A DNA stretch of 64,000 nucleotides from Cryomorphaceae bacterium (GTDB taxonomy: Bacteria > Bacteroidota > Bacteroidia > Flavobacteriales > ECT2AJA-044), in the NCBI GenBank assembly GCA_017798125.1, contig CP059070.1:372001-436000 (forward strand), given 5' to 3'. The notes under the pieces were generated by a model. It did no database searches, was not told the DNA's origin, and saw only the letters and a program-made list of their open reading frames with translations. Position 1 is the first letter of the stretch. Each line of letters begins with the position of its first letter. The position numbers and the translations under genes are program-made. Positions 25,551 through 35,533 of the stretch are shown piece by piece.

Positions 25551-27299
25551 ATGTACAGAACGCATACTTGCGGGGCCCTACGGGCCGATGAAATTGGACA
25601 AACGGTAACCTTGAGCGGTTGGGTACAGAAGTCTCGCGATCTCGGCGGGATGACCTTTATTGACCTCCGCGACCGTTACGGCATCACGCAGTTGGCCTTC
25701 AACGAGGAGACTGATGCAGGTCTATTGGCCGAAGCGCGCAAGCTCCAACGTGAGTATGTGGTTCAGGTGACGGGTGAGGTCATTGAGCGCGCCAGCAAAA
25801 ACGCCAATATGGATACGGGGGACATTGAGATCAAAGTCACCGAATTAAAGGTCTTGAATGCGGCGCAAACACCTCCATTCACCATCGAAACCGAAACCGA
25901 TGGCGGAGATGAGCTTCGCATGAAGTACCGCTACTTGGACATTCGTCGCGCCCCAGTTCGCGACAACTTGATGCTGCGTCACCGCATGGCGATTGAGACC
26001 CGAAACTACTTGGACAAGCAAAACTTCGTGGAGGTCGAAACTCCGTACTTGATTAAATCCACACCGGAAGGTGCGCGTGACTTTGTGGTTCCTTCACGCA
26101 TGAATGAAGGACAATTCTATGCCCTCCCTCAGTCACCACAGACCTTCAAGCAGCTTTTGATGGTGGCGGGTATGGATCGCTACTACCAAATAGTCAAATG
26201 CTTCCGCGACGAGGATTTGCGCGCCGACCGTCAGCCAGAGTTTACGCAGATTGACTGCGAAATGGCCTTTGTGGAGCAAGAAGATATTTTGAGCGCTTTT
26301 GAGGGTTTGGTCCGCCACCTCTTTAAGGCCGTATTGGACGTCGAAATCGACGAAGTTCCCCGCATGTCCTACGATGAGGCCATGAAGCGCTACGGTTCCG
26401 ACAAACCGGATATTCGCTTCGGGATGGAGTTCGGTGAACTCAACGACTTGGCTCAGGGCAAGGGCTTTGGAGTCTTCGACAGCCAGGAATTGGTGGTGGG
26501 GATTGCCGTTCCTGGAGCAGCGAGCTACAGCAGAAAAGAAATTGACGCCATCACCGACTGGGTGAAGCGTCCACAAATTGGCATGAAAGGACTCGTGTAC
26601 GTCAAGTGCAATGAGGACGGAAGCTACAAGTCTTCAGTCGACAAGTTCTTCGGAGCTGAAGACCTTGGCGGGTGGGCTGAGCGCACCGGAGCAGAAGCAG
26701 GTGACCTCATCTTGATTCTTGCTGGCGACGCCGGTAAGACGCGTAAAGCACTAAACGAACTGCGATTGGAAATGGCCGAACGCCTCGGTTTGCGCAAGGC
26801 CGATCACTTCCAACCACTTTGGGTAACGGACTTCCCGCTACTTGAGTGGGATGAAGATACCGAGCGTTACCACGCCATGCACCACCCGTTTACCTCTCCA
26901 AAGCCAGAGGACTTGGCCTTGATCGATACCGATCCAGGAGCCGTTCGGGCCAATGCCTATGACTTGACCTTGAATGGAAACGAGATTGGAGGTGGAAGTA
27001 TCCGGATCCACGATCGCGATCTTCAAAAACGAATGTTTGACCTACTAGGATTCAGCGAAGAAGAGGCACAAAAGCAGTTTGGCTTTTTAATGAATGCCTT
27101 TGAATACGGTGCACCGCCTCACGGTGGAATCGCCTTTGGATTCGATCGCCTGGTGGCCTTGTTCGGTGGTTCGGAGTCCATTCGAGACTTCATCGCCTTC
27201 CCGAAGAACAACTCAGGCCGTGACGTAATGATTGATGCGCCCGCAACCTTGAACGAAGAGCAGTTGGGCGAGTTGCACTTGAATGTCGTGACCGACTGA
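25551..27299 (+). CDS. aspS: Aspartyl-tRNA synthetase
   Basis: 582 residues, the bacterial length. N-terminal OB domain ([19 protein letters not shown]), then class II core with [18 protein letters not shown], the bacterial GAD insertion and the C-terminal motif 3 [12 protein letters not shown]. It charges tRNA-Asp. A dispersed palindrome (25574-25589) lies at codons 9-13 and codes for LRAD, where this family normally has LR, so the protein is not disturbed. The ClC gene starts one base after the stop. Confidence 0.97.
   Translation: MYRTHTCGALRADEIGQTVTLSGWVQKSRDLGGMTFIDLRDRYGITQLAFNEETDAGLLAEARKLQREYVVQVTGEVIERASKNANMDTGDIEIKVTELKVLNAAQTPPFTIETETDGGDELRMKYRYLDIRRAPVRDNLMLRHRMAIETRNYLDKQNFVEVETPYLIKSTPEGARDFVVPSRMNEGQFYALPQSPQTFKQLLMVAGMDRYYQIVKCFRDEDLRADRQPEFTQIDCEMAFVEQEDILSAFEGLVRHLFKAVLDVEIDEVPRMSYDEAMKRYGSDKPDIRFGMEFGELNDLAQGKGFGVFDSQELVVGIAVPGAASYSRKEIDAITDWVKRPQIGMKGLVYVKCNEDGSYKSSVDKFFGAEDLGGWAERTGAEAGDLILILAGDAGKTRKALNELRLEMAERLGLRKADHFQPLWVTDFPLLEWDEDTERYHAMHHPFTSPKPEDLALIDTDPGAVRANAYDLTLNGNEIGGGSIRIHDRDLQKRMFDLLGFSEEEAQKQFGFLMNAFEYGAPPHGGIAFGFDRLVALFGGSESIRDFIAFPKNNSGRDVMIDAPATLNEEQLGELHLNVVTD
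25574..25589 (+). repeat. Dispersed palindrome, copy 6 (GGCCC-TAC-GGGCC-GAT)
   Basis: Perfect arms of the GGCCC type around TAC with GAT, sense strand in the first codons of aspS. Confidence 0.7.
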
Positions 27300-27300
27300 T

Positions 27301-29079
27301 ATGCCGTCCGGAAAGACGAGCATATTGGGTCGTTTCCTGATTTGGCGGGTGCGTCACGTACCACACCGTCAATTCATCCTTATTTCTAGTGCGATCGTTG
27401 GTATCCTTTCGGGGACGGCCGCGGTTATGATCAAAACCTCCGCACACTTTATAGAGGTATTGATTACCCAGGGCATCATCCGCGACTACTACCTGGGAGC
27501 CTATTTCGTCTTCCCCGCCCTTGGTTTGTTGCTTTCCTTCCTGTTCATCAAGTACGTTGTTCGGCAGCCGGTGAGTCACGGAATTCCAACGGTACTGCAT
27601 TCGATCAGCAAACGAAACGGGATTATGAAGCGCTACCACATGTTCGCCTCTTTGGTCGCCAGTTCCATCACCGTAGGTTTTGGAGGAAGCGTTGGATTGG
27701 AGGGGCCTACTGTAAGTACCGGCGCGGCCTTGGGTTCCAATTTTGGGCAGCTCATGCACCTGAATTACCGGAATCGAATTCTGTTGATTGCCTGTGCCGC
27801 CGCAGGAACAATGGCCGCGATTTTTAAAGCACCCATTGCGGCAGTTGTATTTGCCATTGAGGTTCTGATGTTGGACTTGACCTTCAGCTCTCTCATTCCC
27901 CTTCTGATCGCCTCGGTCATGGCGGTCTTAACCAGTTACCTGTTTACAGGAGATGACTTCATCATCCCCACGCGGGTCACCGAGTCCTTTCAATTCAACC
28001 ACATTCCATACTACTTGCTTTTAGCCGTCTTTAGCGCACTTTTCTCGATCTATGTCGAGAAGGTCTTTTTTACGGCACAAGCTCGATTCGGCAGCATTAA
28101 AAACGACTGGACTCGTTTGGCCATCGGCGGATTCATCCTGGGTGTACTAGTCTTCATCTTCCCCAGTTTATACGGAGAGGGATTTAATGTCATCAACGGC
28201 CTACTGGCTGGTGAAGAGGCCGTTCTTTTCCAAGACAGCGTCTTTTATTGGTTCGTCGAAGAGACCGACGCCATCTTGCTGATGCTCTTCTTAATCATGG
28301 CCCTCAAAATTGTGGCGACCTCCGTGACTTGGAATGCCGGAGGGGTAGGTGGCATCTTCTCCCCAACGCTGTTTATGGGAAGTACCATGGGATACCTTTT
28401 TGCCCGAGTGGCTCGCGGCTTTGGAGCCGACATTTCCATGGTGCATTTCACCCTGGTGGGGATGGCTGGACTCATGGCCGGAGTTTTACACGCCCCGTTG
28501 ACCGCCATCTTCTTGATCGCAGAACTCACGGGCGGGTATCAGCTCTTTGTTCCCCTAATGATTGTGGCAACGTTGAGCTTCACTCTGACCAAAGCCTTTG
28601 CTCCTCACTCCATTTACACCCAGCAATTGGCTCGCCGGGGTGAGCTGCTGACCCACAACAAAGACAAGGTGGTCTTGAGCCGTCTCCAGATGTCCAAGGT
28701 CATCGAGAAAGACTTCAAGCCGATCAAGCCTACTTATTCACTCGGCGAACTGGTCAAGGTGGTGGCGCAGAGTACGCGGAATATTTTCCCAGTCCTGAAC
28801 GATGACGATGAACTGCTCGGAGTACTCTTACTCGACGATATCCGCCACGTCATGTTCGATCGCGATATGTACGACCGCGTTACCGTTAGGGAGCTGATGC
28901 GTCAAGCGCCGGCCTTCATCGACTACAACGAGCCTATGCAGAAGGTCATGGACAAGTTCAAGTCCACCGGCGCTTGGAATCTTCCGGTATTGAACAACGG
29001 ACTCTATGTTGGCTTTATCAGTAAGTCTAAGTTGTTCTCAGCTTATCGACGGATGCTGGTTCAGTTTTCGGACGAATAA
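27301..29079 (+). CDS. ClC-family chloride channel or H+/Cl- antiporter with CBS pair
   Basis: 592 residues. About ten to twelve membrane helices with GGSVGLEGPTV (gating Glu134), a second glutamate at 187 (FAIEVLM) near the position of the proton glutamate of exchangers, and GGVGGIFSPTLFMG. Residues about 445-590 form two CBS domains, likely sensing adenine nucleotides. Keeping both glutamates argues for an antiporter over a passive channel, as in CLC-ec1 (inference). It directly follows aspS with a one-base gap and is followed by yaaA after 10 nt. Confidence 0.9.
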   Translation: MPSGKTSILGRFLIWRVRHVPHRQFILISSAIVGILSGTAAVMIKTSAHFIEVLITQGIIRDYYLGAYFVFPALGLLLSFLFIKYVVRQPVSHGIPTVLHSISKRNGIMKRYHMFASLVASSITVGFGGSVGLEGPTVSTGAALGSNFGQLMHLNYRNRILLIACAAAGTMAAIFKAPIAAVVFAIEVLMLDLTFSSLIPLLIASVMAVLTSYLFTGDDFIIPTRVTESFQFNHIPYYLLLAVFSALFSIYVEKVFFTAQARFGSIKNDWTRLAIGGFILGVLVFIFPSLYGEGFNVINGLLAGEEAVLFQDSVFYWFVEETDAILLMLFLIMALKIVATSVTWNAGGVGGIFSPTLFMGSTMGYLFARVARGFGADISMVHFTLVGMAGLMAGVLHAPLTAIFLIAELTGGYQLFVPLMIVATLSFTLTKAFAPHSIYTQQLARRGELLTHNKDKVVLSRLQMSKVIEKDFKPIKPTYSLGELVKVVAQSTRNIFPVLNDDDELLGVLLLDDIRHVMFDRDMYDRVTVRELMRQAPAFIDYNEPMQKVMDKFKSTGAWNLPVLNNGLYVGFISKSKLFSAYRRMLVQFSDE

Positions 29080-29089
29080 TAAAACGCCC

Positions 29090-29863
29090 ATGTTGATTTT
29101 GATCTCTCCGGCCAAAACGCTGGATTACGATACACCTGTTTGGACAGAAAAGCACTCGGAACCTCGTTTGATGGAGTCGGCGCAAAAGCTTGCCGGTCGA
29201 TTGAAAAAGAAATCTGCTGGCCAGCTCGGAAAGCTGATGAACCTTTCAAAAGACCTGTCAGTACTCAACGCCGAGCGCTACAGTAATTGGCAATACCCCT
29301 TTGACCCGGAACAAACCCGTCAAGCCATCTTCGCCTTTAAGGGAGATGTGTACTTGGGCCTAGACGTACACGAGCACTTTGAAGAAGAAGACCTGGAGTA
29401 CGCACAAAATCACTTGAGAATCCTGAGCGGCCTATACGGTGTGCTTCGCCCTTTGGACAATATGATGCCCTACCGTTTGGAAATGGGTACAAAGCTAAAA
29501 GTGGGGCGCCCCAACAACCTCTATGAATTCTGGGGTGAATCCATTGCTCGTTTGCTTCAAGAGGATCTCGAAGCCCAAGGCGATCAAATCATCGTCAATT
29601 TGGCGAGCCAGGAGTATTGGAAAGGGGCCAATAAAAAGAGCCTGAATGCTACGGTCATTACCCCCGAGTTCAAGGATTGGAAGAATGGACAGTTCAAGAT
29701 GCTGAGCTTCTTCGCCAAGAAAGCTCGCGGCATGATGACGCGGTACTTATTGACCGAACGCATCGATACAATGGAAGGTCTCAAGGCCTTCAATCTTGAC
29801 GGTTATAGCTACAACGAAGAACTCAGTTCAGACCTCAGTCCTGTCTTTACAAGAAAGGCCTAG
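29090..29863 (+). CDS. yaaA: YaaA/DUF328 peroxide-stress protein
   Basis: 257 residues. MLILISPAKTLDYDTP is the conserved N-terminus and fixes the start at 29090; the frame is open further upstream into the ClC gene. The late region MLSFFAKKARGMMTRYLL and FNLDGYSYNEELS also fits the family. In E. coli YaaA lowers free iron under peroxide stress and binds DNA. It probably shares the aspS-ClC transcript. Confidence 0.92.
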   Translation: MLILISPAKTLDYDTPVWTEKHSEPRLMESAQKLAGRLKKKSAGQLGKLMNLSKDLSVLNAERYSNWQYPFDPEQTRQAIFAFKGDVYLGLDVHEHFEEEDLEYAQNHLRILSGLYGVLRPLDNMMPYRLEMGTKLKVGRPNNLYEFWGESIARLLQEDLEAQGDQIIVNLASQEYWKGANKKSLNATVITPEFKDWKNGQFKMLSFFAKKARGMMTRYLLTERIDTMEGLKAFNLDGYSYNEELSSDLSPVFTRKA

Positions 29864-29892
29864 TTCCTATTGTCTTTTTGCTAAATTGGAGC

Positions 29893-32376
29893 ATGAACCT
29901 GCGCCACCTCGTTCTCGTCCTGAGTCTTCTTTGGACCATCCTCTCTTATGCCCAATCCGGACGGCAAAAGGGGGCACAGCCGCACGCCGAACCCGTTGAT
30001 CTTCTCGCCAAAGAACAGCTTGATTCTTCGGATGTCACTCTTTATTACAACAACCACACGTACTACTACGCCAAAGGACCTTACTACAATATTCGACTCG
30101 TCCTGCGGCTGCTTCCGGAAACGGAAGACCCAATGCGCCTGCAGCATCTTCACTCCCAAATTGCCGGTTCGTATCGGGACTTGGGCATGTACGGACGCGC
30201 CATCGAACACCAAGTAGACTGTATTGAAATGTCCTTGGTCTTGGAAGACAAAATTGCGGAAGGCTATGCGCGCATACAGTTGGGTAACCTCTTCTACGAC
30301 CAAGAGAATTGGAGAGCGGCTGAAGAGTTATATCGCCAGAGTATGGCTATTGACTCGATTATTGACCAAGGCCATATTCGCACGGTGGCCTTGAACAATC
30401 TCGGGATGATCGAAGAGGCAAAGGGAAACTATGAGAAGGCTCTAAAATGCTATTTCGAAGCCCTCAAAATCAGGAGAATCAGAAAGTCTAACCGCGACGG
30501 CCTAGCTCATAGTTATAGTCATATTGGGCAGGCCTATGCGCGAAAAGGCATGCGGGATTCTGCGCTTTACTACCTGAACAAAGCCCTCAACGGGTACACC
30601 TCGATTTCGGCCTATTTCGGCACCATGAATACCTATGAACGCCTGGGACGAGCTCATACCTGGCTCGGAGAATTTCCGGCGGCACTAGAGGCCTATGAGG
30701 CTGGTCTAAACGTCGCCCGTCAAGAGGAAGTACCCATGCGCGAAGCCGACTTTTTGTGGAGTATCTCGCAGATTTACAAGAAAATGGGCAAGCGCGAATC
30801 GTATGAAAAGACAATCATGTCCATCCCACCGATCGCAGAACGCATTCGCTACCTCAATATGCTGCCCAAAGTCTACGAAGATCTATATGAGGTCTATCGC
30901 GGGGAAGGCAATTTTGAGACGGCCTTGAACTATCACGAGCTCTTGGATGCTTCAGAAGACCGGCTTTACGATGAAGACTTGCTGATGAAGCTCGGAGAAG
31001 CGGAGCGTGATATTCGGGAAATCGAACAGCAGCAAGAACTTACTGCGGCACAACAACGGAGTAAGCTCGTCGGATTAATCGCCTTGGCCTTTGGTCTCCT
31101 TTTGATCGCTACAGTGATCTTTGGCGTCATTTTCTACCGCCAGAACAAAAAGCTCAAGGAAGTCAATGAGCGGATTGAGGTTCAGAAAAACGAGATCGAG
31201 CTCCAAAACATCGCCCTGGAAAAAGCCCTGAATCAAGCGGAAAGCAGTGTCTTGGCCAAGAGCCAATTTTTGAGCCGGATGTCTCATGAGATCCGCACCC
31301 CGATGAACGCCATTGTGGGACTTACGGACGTAATCATTGACCAGCCGCACATCAACGACGAAGGCCGGAGAAACGCCGAAGCCATAGCGGAGAGTGCGGA
31401 AAACCTCCTGGCCTTAATCAATGAAATCCTGGAATTCTCCCGAATGGAGACCAAGGAATACCAATTGGTCCCTAAGCCTTTCGACCTGCGTCGACTCTTG
31501 CAGAACATCGAACAGACCAACCTGCATCGGGCCGAGGCTCAGAAAAATACCTGGTCGCTAAAAATTGATCCGCAAATTCAATCGTGGTATACGGCTGACG
31601 CGCCGAAACTCGGTGAGGTCTTGATCAACTTGGTGGGAAATGCTCAAAAGTTCTGTAGGGAGGGTGCTGTAAGCCTAGAGGCCGAGTGCCTACGGCACGA
31701 TGAATCCACTCAGACCATTAAATTCTCCGTTACGGATACCGGAATCGGAATCGCGTCGGATCGACAACAGGAGATTTTCCATGAATTCGTGCAGGCCTCC
31801 GAAGAAATCCACCTTCGTTATGGCGGAACGGGCTTGGGATTGACCATCTCTCAGCGCATTATTGAAAAGATGGGTGGAACTATTGAAGTCTATTCCAAAC
31901 CCGGAAAAGGAGCGACCTTCTTCTTCTCCATTGACCTGCCCTTGGCCGAAGGGCCTGTTGAGACCGTCCGCGATTTGGATCCTCAACGCCTCGCTGGCGA
32001 AGTTCTTCTCGTGGAAGATGACACCATGAACCAGATGGTCTTCAAGCAACTGTTGAGCAAGACGAAATGCCAACTTGACATAGCCGGTAACGGTCGCATT
32101 GGATTCGAGAAAGCCTGCGAAAAACGCTACGACATCATCTTCATGGATTTGCAGATGCCGGAGATGAACGGATTTGAGTCAGCGCACGCCATCCGGCGCC
32201 AGGAAGAGAGTTTGAATCAAAAGACGCCCATCATTGCCTTCTCTGCAGACGTCTTTGAAGAGCGCCAAAAACAGGCACGTGCCATCGGGATGAATGAGTT
32301 TCTGATGAAGCCCGCCCGACAAAGCGACCTATACACGGCCTTGGCGCAATACTTGCACGTATCGGTATCGTCTTAA
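29893..32376 (+). CDS. TPR-containing hybrid sensor histidine kinase
   Basis: 827 residues. Signal peptide or anchor (about 1-20), periplasmic TPR repeats (about 85-350), a membrane helix at about 393-415, a coiled coil (about 416-455), HisKA with SRMSHEIRTP (His465), HATPase with GGTGLGLTI, and a receiver with FMDLQMPEMNG (Asp752) and LMKPA. The message would be phosphorelay to an unseen partner; no DNA-binding domain is fused. The ATG at 29893 is used because a TTG five codons earlier lies inside a -7-like TAAATTGG. A dispersed palindrome lies in a variable loop of the ATPase domain. Confidence 0.9.
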   Translation: MNLRHLVLVLSLLWTILSYAQSGRQKGAQPHAEPVDLLAKEQLDSSDVTLYYNNHTYYYAKGPYYNIRLVLRLLPETEDPMRLQHLHSQIAGSYRDLGMYGRAIEHQVDCIEMSLVLEDKIAEGYARIQLGNLFYDQENWRAAEELYRQSMAIDSIIDQGHIRTVALNNLGMIEEAKGNYEKALKCYFEALKIRRIRKSNRDGLAHSYSHIGQAYARKGMRDSALYYLNKALNGYTSISAYFGTMNTYERLGRAHTWLGEFPAALEAYEAGLNVARQEEVPMREADFLWSISQIYKKMGKRESYEKTIMSIPPIAERIRYLNMLPKVYEDLYEVYRGEGNFETALNYHELLDASEDRLYDEDLLMKLGEAERDIREIEQQQELTAAQQRSKLVGLIALAFGLLLIATVIFGVIFYRQNKKLKEVNERIEVQKNEIELQNIALEKALNQAESSVLAKSQFLSRMSHEIRTPMNAIVGLTDVIIDQPHINDEGRRNAEAIAESAENLLALINEILEFSRMETKEYQLVPKPFDLRRLLQNIEQTNLHRAEAQKNTWSLKIDPQIQSWYTADAPKLGEVLINLVGNAQKFCREGAVSLEAECLRHDESTQTIKFSVTDTGIGIASDRQQEIFHEFVQASEEIHLRYGGTGLGLTISQRIIEKMGGTIEVYSKPGKGATFFFSIDLPLAEGPVETVRDLDPQRLAGEVLLVEDDTMNQMVFKQLLSKTKCQLDIAGNGRIGFEKACEKRYDIIFMDLQMPEMNGFESAHAIRRQEESLNQKTPIIAFSADVFEERQKQARAIGMNEFLMKPARQSDLYTALAQYLHVSVSS
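31686..31701 (+). repeat. Dispersed palindrome, copy 7 (GTGCC-TAC-GGCAC-GAT)
   Basis: Perfect arms with GAT, sense strand, coding ECLRHDE in a loop between two strands of the kinase HATPase domain. Confidence 0.7.
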
Positions 32377-32389
32377 CACGAATACCATC

Positions 32390-33130
32390 ATGGGAAAATA
32401 CAGTAAATGGATTGGCGGCGGTTTAGGTTGGGTCTTGGGTGGACCTATTGGAGCCATCTTCGGATTCGCCATTGGAAACTACTTCGACAACCAGGGGCAA
32501 GCTGAGGCATATTACCGTCAACGCGTCCATTCAGGTCAACGCGGGACACAGTCCGGTGACTTTGAAGTCAGTCTTTTGGTACTATCGGCCATTGTCATCA
32601 AAGCCGACGGTCGTGTCGATCAGAAAGAGCTTGATTTTGTCCGCCAGCACTTTGTGCGCATGTTCGGAAAACAGCGCGCAGAACAAAGCTTCAAACTCTT
32701 TAAGAACGTCATCAACAAGGGAGACATCAGCACCCGACAGGTGGCCATGCAGATTCAGCATCACATGGACCACCCCTCGCGTCTGCAACTGATCCACTTC
32801 CTGTACGGTATTGCCAAGGCCGATGGGCAGGTTACGGAACCAGAGGTTCTGGAAATCGAGAAAATTGGCCACTACTTCAACATCAACGCTCGAGATTTGG
32901 CCTCCATCAAGGCGATGTTCTACGAAGAAAAGGACAAGTGGTATAAGATCTTGGAGATCGATGAATCAGCCACCAATGAAGAGGTCAAAAAGGCCTATCG
33001 TAAAATGGCCATGAAATACCATCCCGACAAGCTACAGCACCTAGACGAAGAGCTTCGCAAAGGAGGAAAGGAGAAGTTCCAGAAGGTCCAAGAGGCCTAC
33101 GAGGCCATTCAGAAAGAACGGGGGATGTAA
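32390..33130 (+). CDS. TerB-DnaJ (DjlA-like) co-chaperone
   Basis: 246 residues. Short glycine-rich hydrophobic N-terminus (IGGGLGWVLGGPIGAIFGFAIGNYF), a TerB-like helical domain (about 50-170), and a C-terminal J domain with the HPD motif in MKYHPDKLQ. The order matches DjlA, a membrane-associated J protein that stimulates DnaK. It follows the histidine kinase by 13 nt on the same strand. Convergent with the holin-like gene, with a dispersed palindrome between them. Confidence 0.88.
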   Translation: MGKYSKWIGGGLGWVLGGPIGAIFGFAIGNYFDNQGQAEAYYRQRVHSGQRGTQSGDFEVSLLVLSAIVIKADGRVDQKELDFVRQHFVRMFGKQRAEQSFKLFKNVINKGDISTRQVAMQIQHHMDHPSRLQLIHFLYGIAKADGQVTEPEVLEIEKIGHYFNINARDLASIKAMFYEEKDKWYKILEIDESATNEEVKKAYRKMAMKYHPDKLQHLDEELRKGGKEKFQKVQEAYEAIQKERGM

Positions 33131-33145
33131 GATCGGGAAGGTCGC

Positions 33146-33161
33146 ATCGCGCCGTAGGCGC
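33146..33161 (-). repeat. Dispersed palindrome, copy 8 (GCGCC-TAC-GGCGC-GAT), intergenic
   Basis: The only copy outside a gene, in the 36-bp gap between two convergent genes. Arms are perfect. It could also act as a weak terminator hairpin, but no T run follows on either strand. Confidence 0.7.
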
Positions 33162-33166
33162 TCTGT

Positions 33167-33532
33167 TTAATAATTGCGATCTGTCGGCTCCCCTGAGCCC
33201 GATAAGCTTTCGAGAATACTCGTGATGGCGGACAAGATCAGGCTGAAGAGCAAAGCCCACCAGAATCCCGAGACGTGAAATCCGGAGACGATGTTTCCGA
33301 TCCATCCGATGACTACGGCATTGATCACCAGTAAGAATAGACCCAGGGTCATGATGGTGATGGGGATGGTTAAAATGATCAGAAGTGGTTTAATAGTCAC
33401 GTTCATCAGGGCGAGAAATGCCGCGACGACGAGGGCGCTGAAAAAGCTGCTCACTTGAACATGAGGAGCGAGTAAGTAGCTCGTGAGAATCACGGCGACC
33501 GCAGAGATGACAAGGCGTACAATGAAATTCAT
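33167..33532 (-). CDS. Phage holin family 4-like (YvlD-type) membrane protein
   Basis: 121 residues with four membrane helices. The run NVTIKPLLIILTIPITIMTLGLF and VINAVVIGWIGNIV are marks of the PF04020 family, found widely in chromosomes without phage. No lysis or phage genes are nearby, so the holin label is historical. Start at the ATG 33532; two more codons to a TTG are possible. Confidence 0.85.
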   Translation of the reverse strand: MNFIVRLVISAVAVILTSYLLAPHVQVSSFFSALVVAAFLALMNVTIKPLLIILTIPITIMTLGLFLLVINAVVIGWIGNIVSGFHVSGFWWALLFSLILSAITSILESLSGSGEPTDRNY

Positions 33533-33602
33533 AGGCAATTAGGTTGCCCTCAATTTAGTACTTTTAGCGCTCGCAATAAAGATCGACCTACAATTTCAAG
33601 CG

Positions 33603-35483
33603 ATGTTAAGAACACTTTCGATAGCCCTTTTGGGCGGCTGGCTCATTTCTTGCTCGAGCCCTTCCACTACAGAAACTGAAAACGAAACGGCTGAAACCAT
33701 GATGGAACTTCCCGCAGATCCGCACAGTTATGCTCGTCCAAATGAGGCGCGCATCCAACATTTGCACTGGGTAGCCAATGTGGATTTCGACCGCGAGGTT
33801 ATCGAAGCCACGGCGACTTATGACCTTCAGAAAAAGGCAGATGCACGCGAGTTGATCTTAGACACCTACGATCTTGAAATTGAATCGGTCACCGATCAAG
33901 ATGGTCGCGAGCTTCTTTTCGAAGTGGGTGATCACGATGAAATTCTTGGAGCCTATTTGAGCATTGGCTTGGAGGAAAGCACTTCGAAAGTTTCGGTGAA
34001 GTACACAACCAGCCCAGGGGCCCGCGCCCTTCAATGGCTGGATCCGGAACAGACGGCAGGGAAAGAACTTCCTTTCTTGTTCACTCAAAGCCAGGCTATT
34101 TTGGCGCGTACTTGGATTCCGGTACAAGACAGTCCTGGAATACGCTACACGTACACGGCTGATGTGACCGTGCCGTCGTCAATGCTGGCCTTGATGAGTG
34201 CCACGAACCCAACGGAACGGAACGAGAGCGGGACCTATTCCTTCTCTATGGACCAGCCTATTCCTTCCTATTTGATGGCACTTTCTGTAGGCGATATCGT
34301 CTTCAAACCGGTTGGTGAGCGCACGGGTGTGTACGCCGAACCATCATTGGTGGATACGGCGGCTTGGGAATTCGGTCGTATGGAGGATATGCTTATTGCT
34401 GCTGAAGAATTGTACGGGCCTTATGCTTGGGACCGATATGATGTCATTGTGTTGCCCCCATCCTTCCCATTTGGTGGAATGGAGAATCCGCGATTGACCT
34501 TTGCAACGCCCACCATTTTGGCTGGGGACCGCAGCTTGACCGCCCTGATCGCGCACGAGCTGGCACACAGTTGGAGTGGAAACTTAGTGACCAATGCCAC
34601 ATGGAACGACTTCTGGTTGAACGAGGGCTTTACGGTCTATTTTGAGCAGCGCATTATGGAAGCTGTACGCGGACGCAATTATGCGGAGATGTTGATTTCC
34701 CTAGGACGTCAGGACCTTGAAGGAACGGTTGCCGAAATGGGCGACAGTCATGATTCCCACCTCAAATTGGACTTGGCTGGACGCGATCCAGACGACGGAC
34801 TTACAGACATTGCCTACGAAAAGGGGAATTTCCTCTTGAAAACCATCGAGAAGGCTGTTGGGCGCGAGGAGTTTGACGCGTTCTTGAAGTCTTACTTCGA
34901 GCGTCACAAGTTCCAGGTTATGGATACTGAACGCTTTATTGAAGAAGTGAATGCCGAGCTGTTGACTACGCCATCGCTCCGTGAAGAAGTGCGCATTGAG
35001 GAGTGGATCTACGGGCCTGGATTACCGGACAACGCTCCGGTGTATGCCTCCGCAAATTTCGAAGCCGTGGATGCGCAAATCAACGACTTTGCTGGAGGAG
35101 CGGCTGCTTCTACGCTAATAACCGACAACTGGACCACACATGAGTGGCTCCGTTTTATTCGCAACCTTCCCGATGAGCTCTCCGTAGACCAGCTCTCCGA
35201 CTTGGACGCGACCTTTGGATTCACCACTTCAGGAAATAATGAAATCCTCGCGGCTTGGTTCCAAAAGACCATTCCGAACGGGTATGCACCGGCAGATGAG
35301 CGGGTGGAGCGCTTCCTGATTGAAGTGGGCCGTCGTAAATTCTTGACACCGACCTACAAGGCGCTCGTCGAAGCGGATCCATCGAAAGATCGAGCTCGAG
35401 CCATTTACGCACAGGCCCGTCCAAACTACCACGCCGTCAGTCGTCAAACGATGGACGCGCTCTTGGATTGGTCTGAGGAGTAA
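33603..35483 (+). CDS. M1 family zinc aminopeptidase, lipoprotein
   Basis: 626 residues. Lipoprotein signal (LGGWLISCSSP), leukotriene A4 hydrolase-like N-domain, then FGGMENPRL (291-298, substrate N-terminus binding) and HELAH (318-322) with the third zinc ligand E341 18 residues on. The C-terminal half is helical. It removes N-terminal residues from peptides in the periplasm. TACTTTTA at about 33563 is an imperfect -7 element 32 nt before the start. Confidence 0.92.
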   Translation: MLRTLSIALLGGWLISCSSPSTTETENETAETMMELPADPHSYARPNEARIQHLHWVANVDFDREVIEATATYDLQKKADARELILDTYDLEIESVTDQDGRELLFEVGDHDEILGAYLSIGLEESTSKVSVKYTTSPGARALQWLDPEQTAGKELPFLFTQSQAILARTWIPVQDSPGIRYTYTADVTVPSSMLALMSATNPTERNESGTYSFSMDQPIPSYLMALSVGDIVFKPVGERTGVYAEPSLVDTAAWEFGRMEDMLIAAEELYGPYAWDRYDVIVLPPSFPFGGMENPRLTFATPTILAGDRSLTALIAHELAHSWSGNLVTNATWNDFWLNEGFTVYFEQRIMEAVRGRNYAEMLISLGRQDLEGTVAEMGDSHDSHLKLDLAGRDPDDGLTDIAYEKGNFLLKTIEKAVGREEFDAFLKSYFERHKFQVMDTERFIEEVNAELLTTPSLREEVRIEEWIYGPGLPDNAPVYASANFEAVDAQINDFAGGAAASTLITDNWTTHEWLRFIRNLPDELSVDQLSDLDATFGFTTSGNNEILAAWFQKTIPNGYAPADERVERFLIEVGRRKFLTPTYKALVEADPSKDRARAIYAQARPNYHAVSRQTMDALLDWSEE

Positions 35484-35494
35484 GTTCTTGAATT

Positions 35495-35527
35495 GCCGTA
35501 AATTGGGAAGGTCATTAACCCAACGGC
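35495..35527 (+). promoter_or_regulatory. Stem-loop in the leader of the secreted protease gene
   Basis: GCCG...TTGGG pairs with CCCAA...CGGC around an 11-nt loop, with a 4-nt bulge. It overlaps TAAATTGG, a near match to the -7 element, and sits 6 nt before the ATG. It could be an operator or an RNA hairpin; no family was recognised. Confidence 0.3.
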
Positions 35528-35533
35528 ACAAAC